The notes beneath the pieces were generated by a model that had not been told where the DNA came from, did no database searches, and saw only the letters and a program-made list of their open reading frames with translations. A stretch of DNA of 23,450 nt from Anaerohabitans sp036788095. GTDB taxonomy: Bacteria > Zhuqueibacterota > Zhuqueibacteria > Residuimicrobiales > Residuimicrobiaceae. The stretch is from assembly GCA_036788095.1 (NCBI GenBank), contig DAIQOA010000056.1:1-23450 (forward strand), in the 5' to 3' direction. Positions 1-6,801 of the stretch are shown here, one piece after another. Every line of letters begins with the position of its first letter. The first letter of the stretch is position 1. Position numbers and translations under genes: made by a program.

Positions 1-132
1 ACCATCATCATTCCCGGTTATGTGGCTCAGATCAGCGGTGAGTTGGAAGAGAGCATGCCCGGCTGGCAAGCGCTGGTCGGCCCGCAGGAGGCGGCTGACC
101 TGGAGAGTTTTATCAAAGCAAAATTGAACTGA
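1..132 (+). CDS. acsC: Corrinoid iron-sulfur protein large (gamma) subunit of CODH/ACS, C-terminal end only
   Basis: Only the last 43 codons are in the window; the reading frame enters at base 1 and stops at TGA 130-132. The visible tail (IIIPGYVAQISGELEESMPG, then GWQALVGPQEAADLESFIK) matches my memory of the conserved C-terminus of the AcsC/CdhE family. In that family this end belongs to the corrinoid-binding domain that carries the methyl group from methyltetrahydrofolate to acetyl-CoA synthase in the Wood-Ljungdahl pathway. The assignment is strengthened by the next gene, a RACo-type activator whose known target is this corrinoid protein. A gap of 28 bases separates the two, so they are probably co-transcribed. 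Because so little is visible, the subunit identity rests on the tail signature and the neighbour. Confidence 0.8.
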   Translation, partial: TIIIPGYVAQISGELEESMPGWQALVGPQEAADLESFIKAKLN

Positions 133-160
133 CCGAGCCAAAACAGAGGTCGGCGCCCCT

Positions 161-2101
161 ATGCCTGTGATCACGTTTCAACCCGGCGGACAGACCATCG
201 ATTTGCCCAGAGGCAGCGATCTGCTCGAAGCGGCCCGGCAGGCCGGTGTGGAAATCGATTTTCCCTGTGGCGGCAAAGGGACCTGCGGAAAATGCATCGT
301 CCGCATCGTCAGCGGCGATGTCGATTCAAACAGTCTGGGCGTTCTGTCGGCTTCAACCGTTTCCGAAGGGTACGTGCTCGCCTGCCGCAGTAAAATCCTC
401 GACACACCGGTGACGGTTGAAGTGCAAAAACCGATCGGCCGTGAGGGCGGCAAATTCAGCGACGAGCTGGACGAAATTCAACTGATCCGTCACGAGCTGT
501 TGCCGGAGGACTATCAGTTCGATCCCTTGGCGCTCAAGTGGGTCCTTCAGGTTCCACCGCCGCAAGCCGACCACGGGCTTTCCGATATCGAACGCCTGAC
601 CCGTACCATTCAAAAGGAATGGGGGAAAACAGAGGTAGTCTATTCGCTGGCCGTATTGCGTTCTGCAGCGGATTCGCTGCGTCAGGAAAACGGCCAGGTC
701 ACCATCACTTTGATCCGCACCCCACAGCAAAACCACATCATCGACCTTGAACCAGGCGATCGCACCACCCGGCATTACGGCATCTCCGTCGATGTCGGCA
801 CGACGACGGTCGCGGTACAACTGGTTTTCCTGCCCCTGGCTAAAATTATCGCCACGCGCACCGCTTACAACGACCAGATCGAATGCGGGCTGGACGTGAT
901 CAGCCGCATCAATTATGCGCAAAAACCGGGGCATCTTCAGGAATTGCGGTGGCGGGTTTTGCGCACCATCAATCGGCTGATCAAGCAGGTGTGCGGCGGC
1001 CATGAGGTGCGGCCGAATGAAATCTGCAACGGCGTGATCGCCGGCAATACCACCATGGTCCATCTGCTGTTGGGCCTGAATCCCGAGTACATCCGTTTGG
1101 AACCCTACACGCCGACCTTGCTGGAGGCGCCTTATCTCACCGCCGAGCAGGTTGGCATCGAGATCAATCCGCAATCCTGGATCTATATTTCACCGTGTGT
1201 GGGAAGCTATGTGGGCGGCGACATCACCTCCGGACTTTTGTGCACCGATCTGGCCACGCCCACCGACCAGGTCCATCTTTTTATCGATGTGGGCACCAAC
1301 GGCGAGTTGGTGATCGGCAACCAGGATTTTCTCCTGACCTGCGCCTGTTCCGCCGGCCCGGCTTTTGAAGGCGGCGGCATCGATCACGGCATGCGCGCGG
1401 CGGTGGGCGCCATCGAGCGGGTGGAAATCGACGCGGCGAGCGGACAGGCGGTCTGCCAGGTGATCGGCAACGTGCGGCCGCGAGGGATTTGCGGCTCCGG
1501 CATGATTTCGTTGCTCGCCAATCTCTTCCTCAGCGGCTGGATCGATGCGGCGGGCAAACTCGAGCGCTCCCGTCCATCGCCGGTCATCGATACCAGCGAG
1601 CGGATCGCCCGCTACATCATCGTTCCCCCTGAACAGAGCGCCACCGGCAAGGCGATCACGCTCAGCGAAATCGATATCGACAATATCATCCGCGCCAAAG
1701 CCGCCATCTATTCCGCCTGCGCTCTTTTGTTAGATAAAGCCGGGCTGAAATTCAGCGACCTGCAGAGCATCTATATCGCCGGCGGCTTCGGCCGCTTTCT
1801 CGACATCGAAAAGGCCATGATCATCGGGTTGGTGCCCGATCTGCCGCGGGAAAAATATCGTTACATCGGCAATTCATCGCTGATGGGCGCTTATATGGTG
1901 TTGGTGTCGCAGCAATTCCGGCAACACCAACTCGATCTGGCGAGAAGAATGACCTATATCGATTTAAGCGCTGAAGTCGATTACATGAATCACTACACCG
2001 GCGCGCTGTTTTTACCCCATACGGAGCGCAGCGCTTTCCCGACCGTGCACGCCTTGCTGGCATCAGCAGGCGACAGATCATACCATGGAGGGCGCTCATG
2101 A
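161..2101 (+). CDS. acsV: RACo-type reductive activator of corrinoid proteins (2Fe-2S ferredoxin plus ASKHA ATPase, DUF4445)
   Basis: 646 residues, the usual size for RACo. An N-terminal plant-type [2Fe-2S] domain has ligands C36, C42, C45 (CGGKGTCGKC) and C75. The C-terminal two-thirds is an ASKHA-fold ATPase: a phosphate-binding DVGTTT at 211-216, a second DVGTNGE at 376-382, SAGPAFEGGGI at 397-407 and GGFGRFLD at 541-548. The family uses ATP binding/hydrolysis to push an electron uphill from the 2Fe-2S cluster to inactive Co(II) corrinoid, restoring Co(I). It is cytoplasmic, with no signal peptide. AGAGG at 145-149 precedes the ATG by 11 bases. The position directly after the corrinoid protein gene supports that protein as its partner. 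The stop overlaps the next start (ATGA, 2098-2101), so translation is probably coupled. RACo homologues also serve methylamine or O-demethylase corrinoid proteins, but the context here favours CODH/ACS. Confidence 0.92.
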   Translation: MPVITFQPGGQTIDLPRGSDLLEAARQAGVEIDFPCGGKGTCGKCIVRIVSGDVDSNSLGVLSASTVSEGYVLACRSKILDTPVTVEVQKPIGREGGKFSDELDEIQLIRHELLPEDYQFDPLALKWVLQVPPPQADHGLSDIERLTRTIQKEWGKTEVVYSLAVLRSAADSLRQENGQVTITLIRTPQQNHIIDLEPGDRTTRHYGISVDVGTTTVAVQLVFLPLAKIIATRTAYNDQIECGLDVISRINYAQKPGHLQELRWRVLRTINRLIKQVCGGHEVRPNEICNGVIAGNTTMVHLLLGLNPEYIRLEPYTPTLLEAPYLTAEQVGIEINPQSWIYISPCVGSYVGGDITSGLLCTDLATPTDQVHLFIDVGTNGELVIGNQDFLLTCACSAGPAFEGGGIDHGMRAAVGAIERVEIDAASGQAVCQVIGNVRPRGICGSGMISLLANLFLSGWIDAAGKLERSRPSPVIDTSERIARYIIVPPEQSATGKAITLSEIDIDNIIRAKAAIYSACALLLDKAGLKFSDLQSIYIAGGFGRFLDIEKAMIIGLVPDLPREKYRYIGNSSLMGAYMVLVSQQFRQHQLDLARRMTYIDLSAEVDYMNHYTGALFLPHTERSAFPTVHALLASAGDRSYHGGRS

Positions 2102-2718
2102 GCCAAGAGAGCGGACAAGCAAAAGCCCTTGAGCTTGCCATTGAACGGCTAGCCAGCCGCGATTTGGACGCCGCCTGCCGGCGACTGGGTTTGCCCGCCC
2201 CTCAGAACGGACGCTGCGCCGTCCGCTTTCTCGGCAACAATCTGCTTTTAACTCTGCCGGAGTTGGAGCTGATCGACTCGTCTTCGGCACAGCCGGCCAA
2301 GCCGGCCGACCGGCTGTTGTTGCTCCACCTGTTGCTCAGCGAGGTGACCTGGCGCCAAAACGAGGGATGGATTTCCTTTCGCGATCTATCGGGCGGACTT
2401 TTTTACTGGCAGCCCTTTTGCCATCGCTCCCTCCTGCCGCTGGTACGCGCCATCGGCAACGACCGGCAGCGGTTGCAGGAGCGTCTCAACCGCTTTGACT
2501 GGCAACCGCTCGAGATCGGCGATCTGGGGGCGCGCATTCAAGTGGTCGGATTGCTGCAGATCGGATTGGTCTATCGTGCGGGAGATGAAGAATTTTCACC
2601 CACAGTCGACCTCCTCTTTCCCGCGGCCATTCGCCATGCTCTGCCAACCGAAGATGTAACCGTGCTGGCCGGCCGCCTCTGTCATGAACTGGGCAAAACC
2701 AAGGGTGAGGAGACGTGA
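2098..2718 (+). CDS. DUF3786-type protein of unknown function
   Basis: 206 residues, soluble, no signal peptide. I recognise the DUF3786 style from the central stretch 'WISFRDLSGGLFYWQPFCHRS' followed by a hydrophobic segment and a late 'PTVDLLFPAAIRHALPTEDVTVLAGRLCHEL'. Members occur mainly in anaerobes, and their biochemical role is not established. GGAGGG at 2087-2092 lies 5 bases before the ATG, and the start overlaps the stop of the RACo gene by ATGA. The stop (TGA 2716-2718) overlaps the next start. This strict coupling to a corrinoid activator suggests a role around corrinoid or CODH/ACS maturation or redox control, but that is inference from position. Only two cysteines are visible (C26 and the one in FCHR region), so it does not look like a multi-cluster ferredoxin by itself. 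Confidence 0.75.
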   Translation: MSQESGQAKALELAIERLASRDLDAACRRLGLPAPQNGRCAVRFLGNNLLLTLPELELIDSSSAQPAKPADRLLLLHLLLSEVTWRQNEGWISFRDLSGGLFYWQPFCHRSLLPLVRAIGNDRQRLQERLNRFDWQPLEIGDLGARIQVVGLLQIGLVYRAGDEEFSPTVDLLFPAAIRHALPTEDVTVLAGRLCHELGKTKGEET

Positions 2719-2945
2719 TGAGCAAATTGCAGTGTCCGGGGCAAGACCAGCGCTTCTGGAAACCGGAAGACATCTTTGAGGTGGCTTGTCCATTCTGCGG
2801 TCATGACATTGAATTCTGGAAAGACGATCCCACCCGCCCCTGCGACCAATGCGGCCGGATCGTGCGCAACCCGAAAATCGATCTGGGCTGCGCCAAGTGG
2901 TGTCCACACGCCCAAGAGTGTTTGGGGATAATTAAACAGCGCTAG
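2718..2945 (+). CDS. Small cysteine-rich (zinc-ribbon-like) protein coupled to DUF3786
   Basis: 75 residues with eight cysteines: C6, then CxxC pairs at C24/C27 (CPFC) and C42/C45 (CDQC), then C58, C62 and C68 (CAKWCPHAQEC). The first two pairs fit a zinc ribbon or rubredoxin-like knuckle. The last three could be part of a second metal site, with C6 as a possible fourth ligand. The ATG at 2718 overlaps the upstream TGA (TGATG) and is preceded by GAGGAG; a GTG at 2715 would add one residue. Tight coupling to the DUF3786 gene suggests the two work together. I do not recognise a named function. The segment 'CPGQDQRFWKPEDIFEV' is a conserved-looking opening that could define the family in a search. 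It could be a metal chaperone, an electron carrier or a regulator, and I cannot choose. Confidence 0.8.
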   Translation: MSKLQCPGQDQRFWKPEDIFEVACPFCGHDIEFWKDDPTRPCDQCGRIVRNPKIDLGCAKWCPHAQECLGIIKQR

Positions 2946-3045
2946 CTCTGTTTTTTCCGACAGCAAAATTTGTATTAGCCATCCGCGGCCTAGTCTGGGT
3001 ATGCGTGTTACTGAATCCTATTGGGAGGGAGTCGATACAAAGGGC

Positions 3046-3074
3046 TTGACCACAGTTTGATAATAAGCTATATT
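3046..3074 (+). promoter_or_regulatory. Predicted promoter for the DUF4405 gene (TTGACC-17-TATATT)
   Basis: TTGACC at 3046-3051 and TATATT at 3069-3074 are separated by exactly 17 bases. The start of transcription would fall near 3081, giving a leader of about 27 bases to the ATG at 3108. The bases after the -10 read TAAGC. The preceding gene ends at 2945, so this 162-base gap separates the Wood-Ljungdahl operon from the next transcription unit. No strong terminator hairpin was seen in the gap. Confidence 0.6.
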
Positions 3075-3107
3075 TAAGCAAATGGCGGAAAAAAGAAGAG
3101 GGACAAA

Positions 3108-3446
3108 ATGGCTGAAAAAGTAAAATTTAACATTCGCGTGTTAGCATCATTGTCGTTATTATGCGCAGGGGTATGGTTAGTGCCTTCCGGCATAGCGCTC
3201 CATTTTGCCTCCCACGAAGGCGCCACCACGTGGAGCCATCTGTTCATGACCATTCATAATACCGCCTCTTTTCTCTTCTTAGCAGCTACGGTCGTTCACC
3301 TGACGGTCAACTGGAAAGTGCTCACTCACTATGTGAAAGCCAAGGCCGGCGAGTGTAAAAAATTCAAGAGAGAGTTGTTGATTGCAGCTCTGGGCGTGTC
3401 AGGGTTTGTGATACTGGTGGCGCTTCATACGCTCACCATTCCGTGA
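3108..3446 (+). CDS. DUF4405-type small membrane protein, possibly a haem-binding cytochrome b-like protein
   Basis: 112 residues with three hydrophobic helices, about 9-31, 46-68 and 89-110. Between and within them lie the pattern 'SGIALHFASHE', 'WSHLFMTIHNTASF' and 'VVHLTVNWKVLTHYVK'. This arrangement of histidines, with a helix-borne H followed by xxxNWK, is typical of the DUF4405 group, which resembles the four-helix cytochrome b561/formate dehydrogenase gamma fold and may bind b-haem. Candidate axial ligands are H32, H50 and H64. GAGGG at 3098-3102 precedes the ATG by 5 bases. It is the first gene after a good promoter. No redox partner enzyme is adjacent, so the electron donor or acceptor cannot be named. 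Assignment of the fold is moderate; haem binding is inference. Confidence 0.72.
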   Translation: MAEKVKFNIRVLASLSLLCAGVWLVPSGIALHFASHEGATTWSHLFMTIHNTASFLFLAATVVHLTVNWKVLTHYVKAKAGECKKFKRELLIAALGVSGFVILVALHTLTIP

Positions 3447-3564
3447 TTCAGGGTATGAGCAAGTCGTGCAGATTAAGGAAAGTCCAGATGATAGGCATCG
3501 AGGGACCGCTGCTCCGGGCCAGGTTTCCACTAAACAATTCGTCAGCCCTGAGAGAAAGGTTAAT

Positions 3565-4026
3565 ATGAAACAGATCGCAGCAAACGAAAAAGCGCCGGCC
3601 TTCGCAAGGCAGGAGGCCCATATTGACGCGCCGATCCAAGTCGTTTGGAGCATTTTGACGGATTTTGAAAAATGGCCGGAGTGGAATGAGAGCGTCAAGG
3701 AAATGCGGTTTCAAGGCCCAGTCGAGGCCGGCGCCGAGTTCCGCTGGAAGGCTGGAGGCATGAGGATTCGTTCGCGAATTGAACAAATCGCCTCGCCGTT
3801 TACTATTGTCTGGTCCGGGCGTACCATGGGCATTCGCGCGATCCATTCATGGACGTTGACAGAAGAAAAAAACGGCACCCAGGCGCGAACCGAAGAGTCC
3901 TTTGAAGGATGGTTGGCATGGCTTTTCGCCGGGCAAATGCGAAAAGCATTGGCCAATGCACTGCACCAAGGACTCGATGCACTGAAAAACGAAGCAGAAA
4001 AAAGAGGGCGCGCAACACGGGACTAA
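3565..4026 (+). CDS. SRPBCC-fold (START/polyketide cyclase-like) protein
   Basis: 153 residues. The sequence 'EAHIDAPIQVVWSILTDFEKWPEWN' followed by alternating strands ('AEFRWKAGGMRIRSRIEQIA', 'IHSWTLTEE') and a long C-terminal helix ('GQMRKALANALHQGLDALKNEAEKR') is the classic SRPBCC helix-grip layout that encloses a hydrophobic ligand cavity. The family includes lipid carriers, polyketide cyclases and many proteins of unknown ligand, so no substrate can be assigned. I chose the ATG at 3565 because AGAGAAAGG stands just upstream and the homologous fold begins soon after; an in-frame GTG at 3466 would add 33 residues without domain character. It lies 118 bases after the DUF4405 gene on the same strand, possibly in the same transcript. 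No signal peptide is seen, so a cytoplasmic protein is expected. Confidence 0.82.
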   Translation: MKQIAANEKAPAFARQEAHIDAPIQVVWSILTDFEKWPEWNESVKEMRFQGPVEAGAEFRWKAGGMRIRSRIEQIASPFTIVWSGRTMGIRAIHSWTLTEEKNGTQARTEESFEGWLAWLFAGQMRKALANALHQGLDALKNEAEKRGRATRD

Positions 4027-4116
4027 TACCGCCGCCGTGGCCAACACACAGCACCCTGCGGCAATGCAAATGAAGCGCAGGCCGTTATGTCCGGATCGCC
4101 CTTGGGGGAGTTCTGA

Positions 4117-4566
4117 ATGATCTTTGCCGAGCTTGACTATTGGATAATGGTAAAGAAGGGGGCTGAAAAAATGGTTGATCGACGTGGAGAAAAGATCGGT
4201 TGGCTGGCGGGTTGGATCGGAGGCTTCAGCTGGGTCGCCATCCTGTCCGTCATCTTTATGGCAAAAGGCCAATGGGCTCCAGGCTGCGCCGGCCTCCTGT
4301 TGCTGTTGGTTGCCTGGGCCACGGTTGTTTTTCTTTCCCCCTGGCGACATCCCAAAACCCCCTATTGGAAACTGATGCTGGGGCCGTATGCGCTTCTCGT
4401 GCCAACAGCCTTCTGGATGATATGGGCTTTTGGCGGGATCGAAAAAAGTGATTGGAACGGCTGGTCCCTATTGTGGTTATTGCCGCTTTTTATTCCCGTT
4501 GGGGTTTTAGGCAACCGATGTTGGGACGATTATCAATCTTGTTCAGACAGGAAAAGCAAGTCATAA
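4117..4566 (+). CDS. Small integral membrane protein, unknown function
   Basis: 149 residues from the first ATG, with four predicted membrane helices: 'IGWLAGWIGGFSWVAILSVIF', 'GCAGLLLLLVAWATVVFL', 'LMLGPYALLVPTAFWMIWAF' and 'WSLLWLLPLFIPVGVLG'. Between helices 2 and 3 lies 'PWRHPKTPYWKLM', a basic, tryptophan-rich loop that looks conserved. Two starts are plausible. ATG 4117 has GGGGGAG 6 bases upstream. ATG 4171 has AAGGGGG about 8 bases upstream and would begin MVDRRGEKIGW directly before helix 1. The second gives a more natural membrane protein, so residues 1-18 may not be translated. The C-terminus is charged (DRKSKS). It follows the SRPBCC gene by 90 bases. I do not recognise a characterised family. 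Confidence 0.7.
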   Translation: MIFAELDYWIMVKKGAEKMVDRRGEKIGWLAGWIGGFSWVAILSVIFMAKGQWAPGCAGLLLLLVAWATVVFLSPWRHPKTPYWKLMLGPYALLVPTAFWMIWAFGGIEKSDWNGWSLLWLLPLFIPVGVLGNRCWDDYQSCSDRKSKS

Positions 4567-4580
4567 TCCTTCGCACTAGA

Positions 4581-4609
4581 TTGCATACATAAGGCGTTAG
4601 ACTTTTATT
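4581..4609 (+). promoter_or_regulatory. Weak predicted promoter before the zinc-ribbon gene (TTGCAT-17-TTTATT)
   Basis: TTGCAT at 4581-4586 and TTTATT at 4604-4609 are 17 bases apart, the same spacing as the stronger promoters in this window. Transcription would start near 4616 and give a leader of about 105 bases containing the inverted repeat at 4622-4667. The boxes are imperfect, so this is tentative. Confidence 0.35.
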
Positions 4610-4621
4610 CAAAAGGCTGCA

Positions 4622-4667
4622 ACCACCCCGATCAACTGGAAACTAGGCGTTCCCGGCTCCGGGTGGT
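4622..4667 (+). repeat. Inverted repeat in the leader of the zinc-ribbon gene
   Basis: ACCACCC at 4622-4628 is perfectly complementary to GGGTGGT at 4661-4667, with a 32-base loop that itself contains a GC-rich dyad (CCCGGCTCCGGG, ending inside the right arm). In RNA this would form a stem upstream of the ribosome-binding site. No T-run follows, so it is not a standard terminator. It may be a leader structure or chance. Confidence 0.35.
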
Positions 4668-4720
4668 CGATCCCATGGCCTAAAGGTCGGTTAGGGAAAA
4701 TGGACAAGGAGGTTCTAACC

Positions 4721-4900
4721 ATGCTGCCCGTCGAAGAAACGAATGAGGTAAATCCGATCTGTCCGCATTGCGGTAAAGTGCTTTTCAAGGTTTTGTGCCG
4801 CAGGCTGGAGAGCGTCTTTGGCAAAAGATATATCTACTTTTGCCCTGAATGCCATAAAGTCCTGGGAGTATCCCAGCGTAAAGGATTCTGGATGGGATAA
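4721..4900 (+). CDS. 59-residue zinc-ribbon protein
   Basis: Two CxxC knuckles, C14/C17 (CPHC) and C41/C44 (CPEC), are separated by 23 residues with an extra C26, the usual form of a small treble-clef or zinc-ribbon domain. The C-terminus is basic and aromatic (SQRKGFWMG). The start is decided by a perfect AAGGAGG at 4706-4712, 8 bases before ATG 4721; an upstream in-frame ATG at 4700 has no such site and would include the ribosome-binding site in its coding region. Function is unknown. Proteins of this size and type often bind nucleic acid or sit beside an enzyme, but nothing here tells which. It stands alone between a membrane protein and the T9SS-linked pair. Confidence 0.75.
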   Translation: MLPVEETNEVNPICPHCGKVLFKVLCRRLESVFGKRYIYFCPECHKVLGVSQRKGFWMG

Positions 4901-4989
4901 TATCCCTTTATTGAATATCATTTTACCAGCAGCACCGGAGCCGAGATACCGCGAACGCTGCCGCGCTTTGATATTTTTTTTGCTTCTCG

Positions 4990-5712
4990 TTGTTGATAGC
5001 ATGGCAAAAAAATATCCATTCCGTGGCCTACCCGTTGACCGGCCGGCCGTTGCCGCTGGTAAGCTGCACTCCTCAGTCACTGGAGTATCGAATTGTACAC
5101 AGCCCATTCTTCAAAACATTCATCAGCAAAATGGATATTTGCCCACTTTGCAATAGGCTTACTGATCCTCGGGCCAGCATATTGCGAAGAGCTGCATTTT
5201 TTAAAGAAAAGATCACCATAAAAATTGAAGACGGCTATTGCATGGTGCGGGGAACCTATTTCTTCAAAAATGCCGCCAACACTCCTATTACCAGGATATT
5301 TTATTATCCTGTTGCCGTCAATGGAACAATGTCTTTTCCACACTTTTGGCGGGTTGAAACCCGTCCATCCACCAGCATCCCTTTTGCCGTCGGCGACAGC
5401 GGGATTTCTTTCTCAAAAAAAATTGCCCCTCATTCTATGGACTCTTTTCAAGTTGACTATCAGCAAAAAACAGCCCGGAGAGCGTTTGAATATGTTCTGA
5501 CCTCCACCAGCTCCTGGAAGGCGCCCATAGATTCCGCTGAAATAGTCGTTATCGTCCCGGAAAAATTCAAATTACAATCCAGTTCAATTCCCTATGACCG
5601 GGTGATCCAACGCAGGGACAGGTTGGAATATATCATCACGAGAAGTCATTTTTTTCCAAACAAAAACTTGTTCATCAATTGGGAGGACAGAGCGGATGAG
5701 ACGGTGCATTAA
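4990..5712 (+). CDS. Uncharacterised beta-rich protein, N-terminus uncertain
   Basis: Open frame of up to 240 residues. The part from about residue 68 on ('FFKEKITIKIEDGYCMVRGTYFFKNAANTPITRIFYYPV') reads as a beta-sandwich domain of the kind found in exported proteins, continuing through 'VETRPSTSIPFAVGD', 'IAPHSMDSFQVDYQQK' and 'SAEIVVIVPEKFKL'. I do not recognise a named family. The start is unclear: the first possible codon is TTG 4990, while ATG 5130 would give a 194-residue protein starting MDICPLC. Neither has a good ribosome-binding site and neither gives a clear signal peptide, although the overlapping downstream partner is secreted. A run of eight T at 4974-4981 lies just upstream, and removing one T would join this frame to a hydrophobic segment (ALIFFCFSLLIAW), so a frameshift is possible. 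The 3' end overlaps the next gene by 17 bases. Confidence 0.62.
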   Translation: MLIAWQKNIHSVAYPLTGRPLPLVSCTPQSLEYRIVHSPFFKTFISKMDICPLCNRLTDPRASILRRAAFFKEKITIKIEDGYCMVRGTYFFKNAANTPITRIFYYPVAVNGTMSFPHFWRVETRPSTSIPFAVGDSGISFSKKIAPHSMDSFQVDYQQKTARRAFEYVLTSTSSWKAPIDSAEIVVIVPEKFKLQSSSIPYDRVIQRRDRLEYIITRSHFFPNKNLFINWEDRADETVH

Positions 5713-6745
5713 GCGTTTACTTCCATTGCTCCTTTTGTTCAGCGTCCGCCTGATCGATGCAAATCCCGTCCTTCTTCATTTCTTTAATGAGTTAACATTC
5801 GATTCCAACGGATGGATTTTGGAATTGACCAAGGACAGACACCTTGACAACAGGGAGCCAATAAGCCTGGATGGATGCTATTTGACCTCCAGCACGGATA
5901 CTTCATTTTTTAAAAATGGTTTGGCGCTAGACAGCACCTATTTGGTGATTACAGCAGACAGTCTGCAGACTCTTTTTCGCGTCAATCCCGCCGGGGATGT
6001 CATACGATTATTCTTCGCGGACCATTCTGAATTCGACCAGCTGCGTTTCGGCGATTCCTGTACCGCCGTTTATCGATGCCCACCTGCCCCTGCTCAGGAA
6101 CAGTCCATTTCTCTCATCGATAACTGCTACTATCTGGACAATACCCCCACTCTCGGCCAAGCCAATGACACGCTCAATGCGATGGGCTCTGTGCGCTGCA
6201 AAGTGACGGACGCTTCGGGAAATCCCCTGCCCGGAGCAACCATCTGGGCCGAGCCATTGTATGTTTCTGATTATTACCGCTATGGCAGACAAACAAGTAC
6301 AGACGACCAGGGGGATTATCGCGTAACTATTTTAGCGGCATGGGTCGACTTGCATCATTTTAAAGCGGGCTATCAGAACAAAGACTTGTGTGTTCAAGTA
6401 TATCCTGAAACCACGATCACAGCCGAGGTATCGCTTGACTTGGTTCAATCGGTAACGGAAAAGAATGCTTCTCCCCTCTTGAACGATTATGCATTGCATT
6501 TCAACTATCCCAATCCGTTTAATCAGGCGACCACGTTCACCTATAAAATTCCAATCGACGATTATCTGGAAATTTCGATTTACAACCTGGAAGGACAGCG
6601 GGTCGAAAATTTATACTCAGGATTTCAGCAGGCGGGCCACCATACCTTGAGATGGAATGCGCAACACGCTCCATCTGGCATATACCTCTATCGATTGAAA
6701 TCCGCCAATATAACTTTAGCGCAAAAATGTTTATTGCTCAAGTAA
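5696..6745 (+). CDS. Secreted protein with lamin-tail-like, carboxypeptidase-regulatory-like and T9SS type A sorting domains
   Basis: 349 residues. A Sec signal peptide (RRCIKRLLPLLLLFSV, cleavage probably near DA-N at 22-23) is followed by a lamin-tail-like domain, about 28-155. Its hallmarks are 'FFNELTFDSNGWILEL', 'LDSTYLVITAD' and a terminal 'TPTLGQAND'. A carboxypeptidase-regulatory-like beta domain follows at 163-240 ('RCKVTDASGNPLPGATI...STDDQGDYRVTI'). The last 80 residues form a T9SS type A sorting domain: NYPNPFN at 270, 'LEISIYNLEGQRVENLY', then 'GHHTLRWNA' and 'SGIYLYRLKS', ending KCLLLK. Such domains direct export through the type IX system to the cell surface or medium. GGGAGGA at 5681-5687 sits 8 bases before the ATG. 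It overlaps the previous gene by 17 bases, suggesting coupled expression. The lamin-tail call is weaker than the other two. Confidence 0.85.
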   Translation: MRRCIKRLLPLLLLFSVRLIDANPVLLHFFNELTFDSNGWILELTKDRHLDNREPISLDGCYLTSSTDTSFFKNGLALDSTYLVITADSLQTLFRVNPAGDVIRLFFADHSEFDQLRFGDSCTAVYRCPPAPAQEQSISLIDNCYYLDNTPTLGQANDTLNAMGSVRCKVTDASGNPLPGATIWAEPLYVSDYYRYGRQTSTDDQGDYRVTILAAWVDLHHFKAGYQNKDLCVQVYPETTITAEVSLDLVQSVTEKNASPLLNDYALHFNYPNPFNQATTFTYKIPIDDYLEISIYNLEGQRVENLYSGFQQAGHHTLRWNAQHAPSGIYLYRLKSANITLAQKCLLLK

Positions 6746-6746
6746 T

Positions 6747-6786
6747 CCGTTCATTCACCAATGAAAAAGGATGATCCCATGAACGG
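6747..6786. terminator. Inverted repeats between convergent genes, possible bidirectional terminator
   Basis: CCGTTCAT at 6747-6754 pairs perfectly with ATGAACGG at 6779-6786, and a competing small hairpin TTCATT-CACC-AATGAA lies at 6750-6765, followed by AAAAGG. The 56-base gap separates convergent genes ending at 6745 and 6802, where a shared terminator is expected. Neither strand has a long T-run, so the termination call is tentative. Confidence 0.35.
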
Positions 6787-6801
6787 CCAATCGATGAACG
6801 C

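Noticed and set aside
353..1174. 273-codon minus-strand frame inside the RACo gene
   Set aside because: Shadow of the RACo coding frame; no domain or start signal.
2946..3045. Terminator after the cysteine-rich gene (CTGT...ACAG around a T-run)
   Set aside because: The stem is only 4 bp and the T-run is in the loop rather than after the stem.
4589..4602. Integron attC-like core GTTAGAC after the small membrane gene (also GTTATGT near 4083)
   Set aside because: GTTAGAC fits the GTTRRRY core but I find no matching complementary RYYYAAC core at attC distance, and GTTATGT does not fit; no integrase is present.
4971..4981. T8 run as a rho-independent terminator
   Set aside because: The preceding bases give only a 3-bp GCG/CGC pairing, too weak for a terminator stem.
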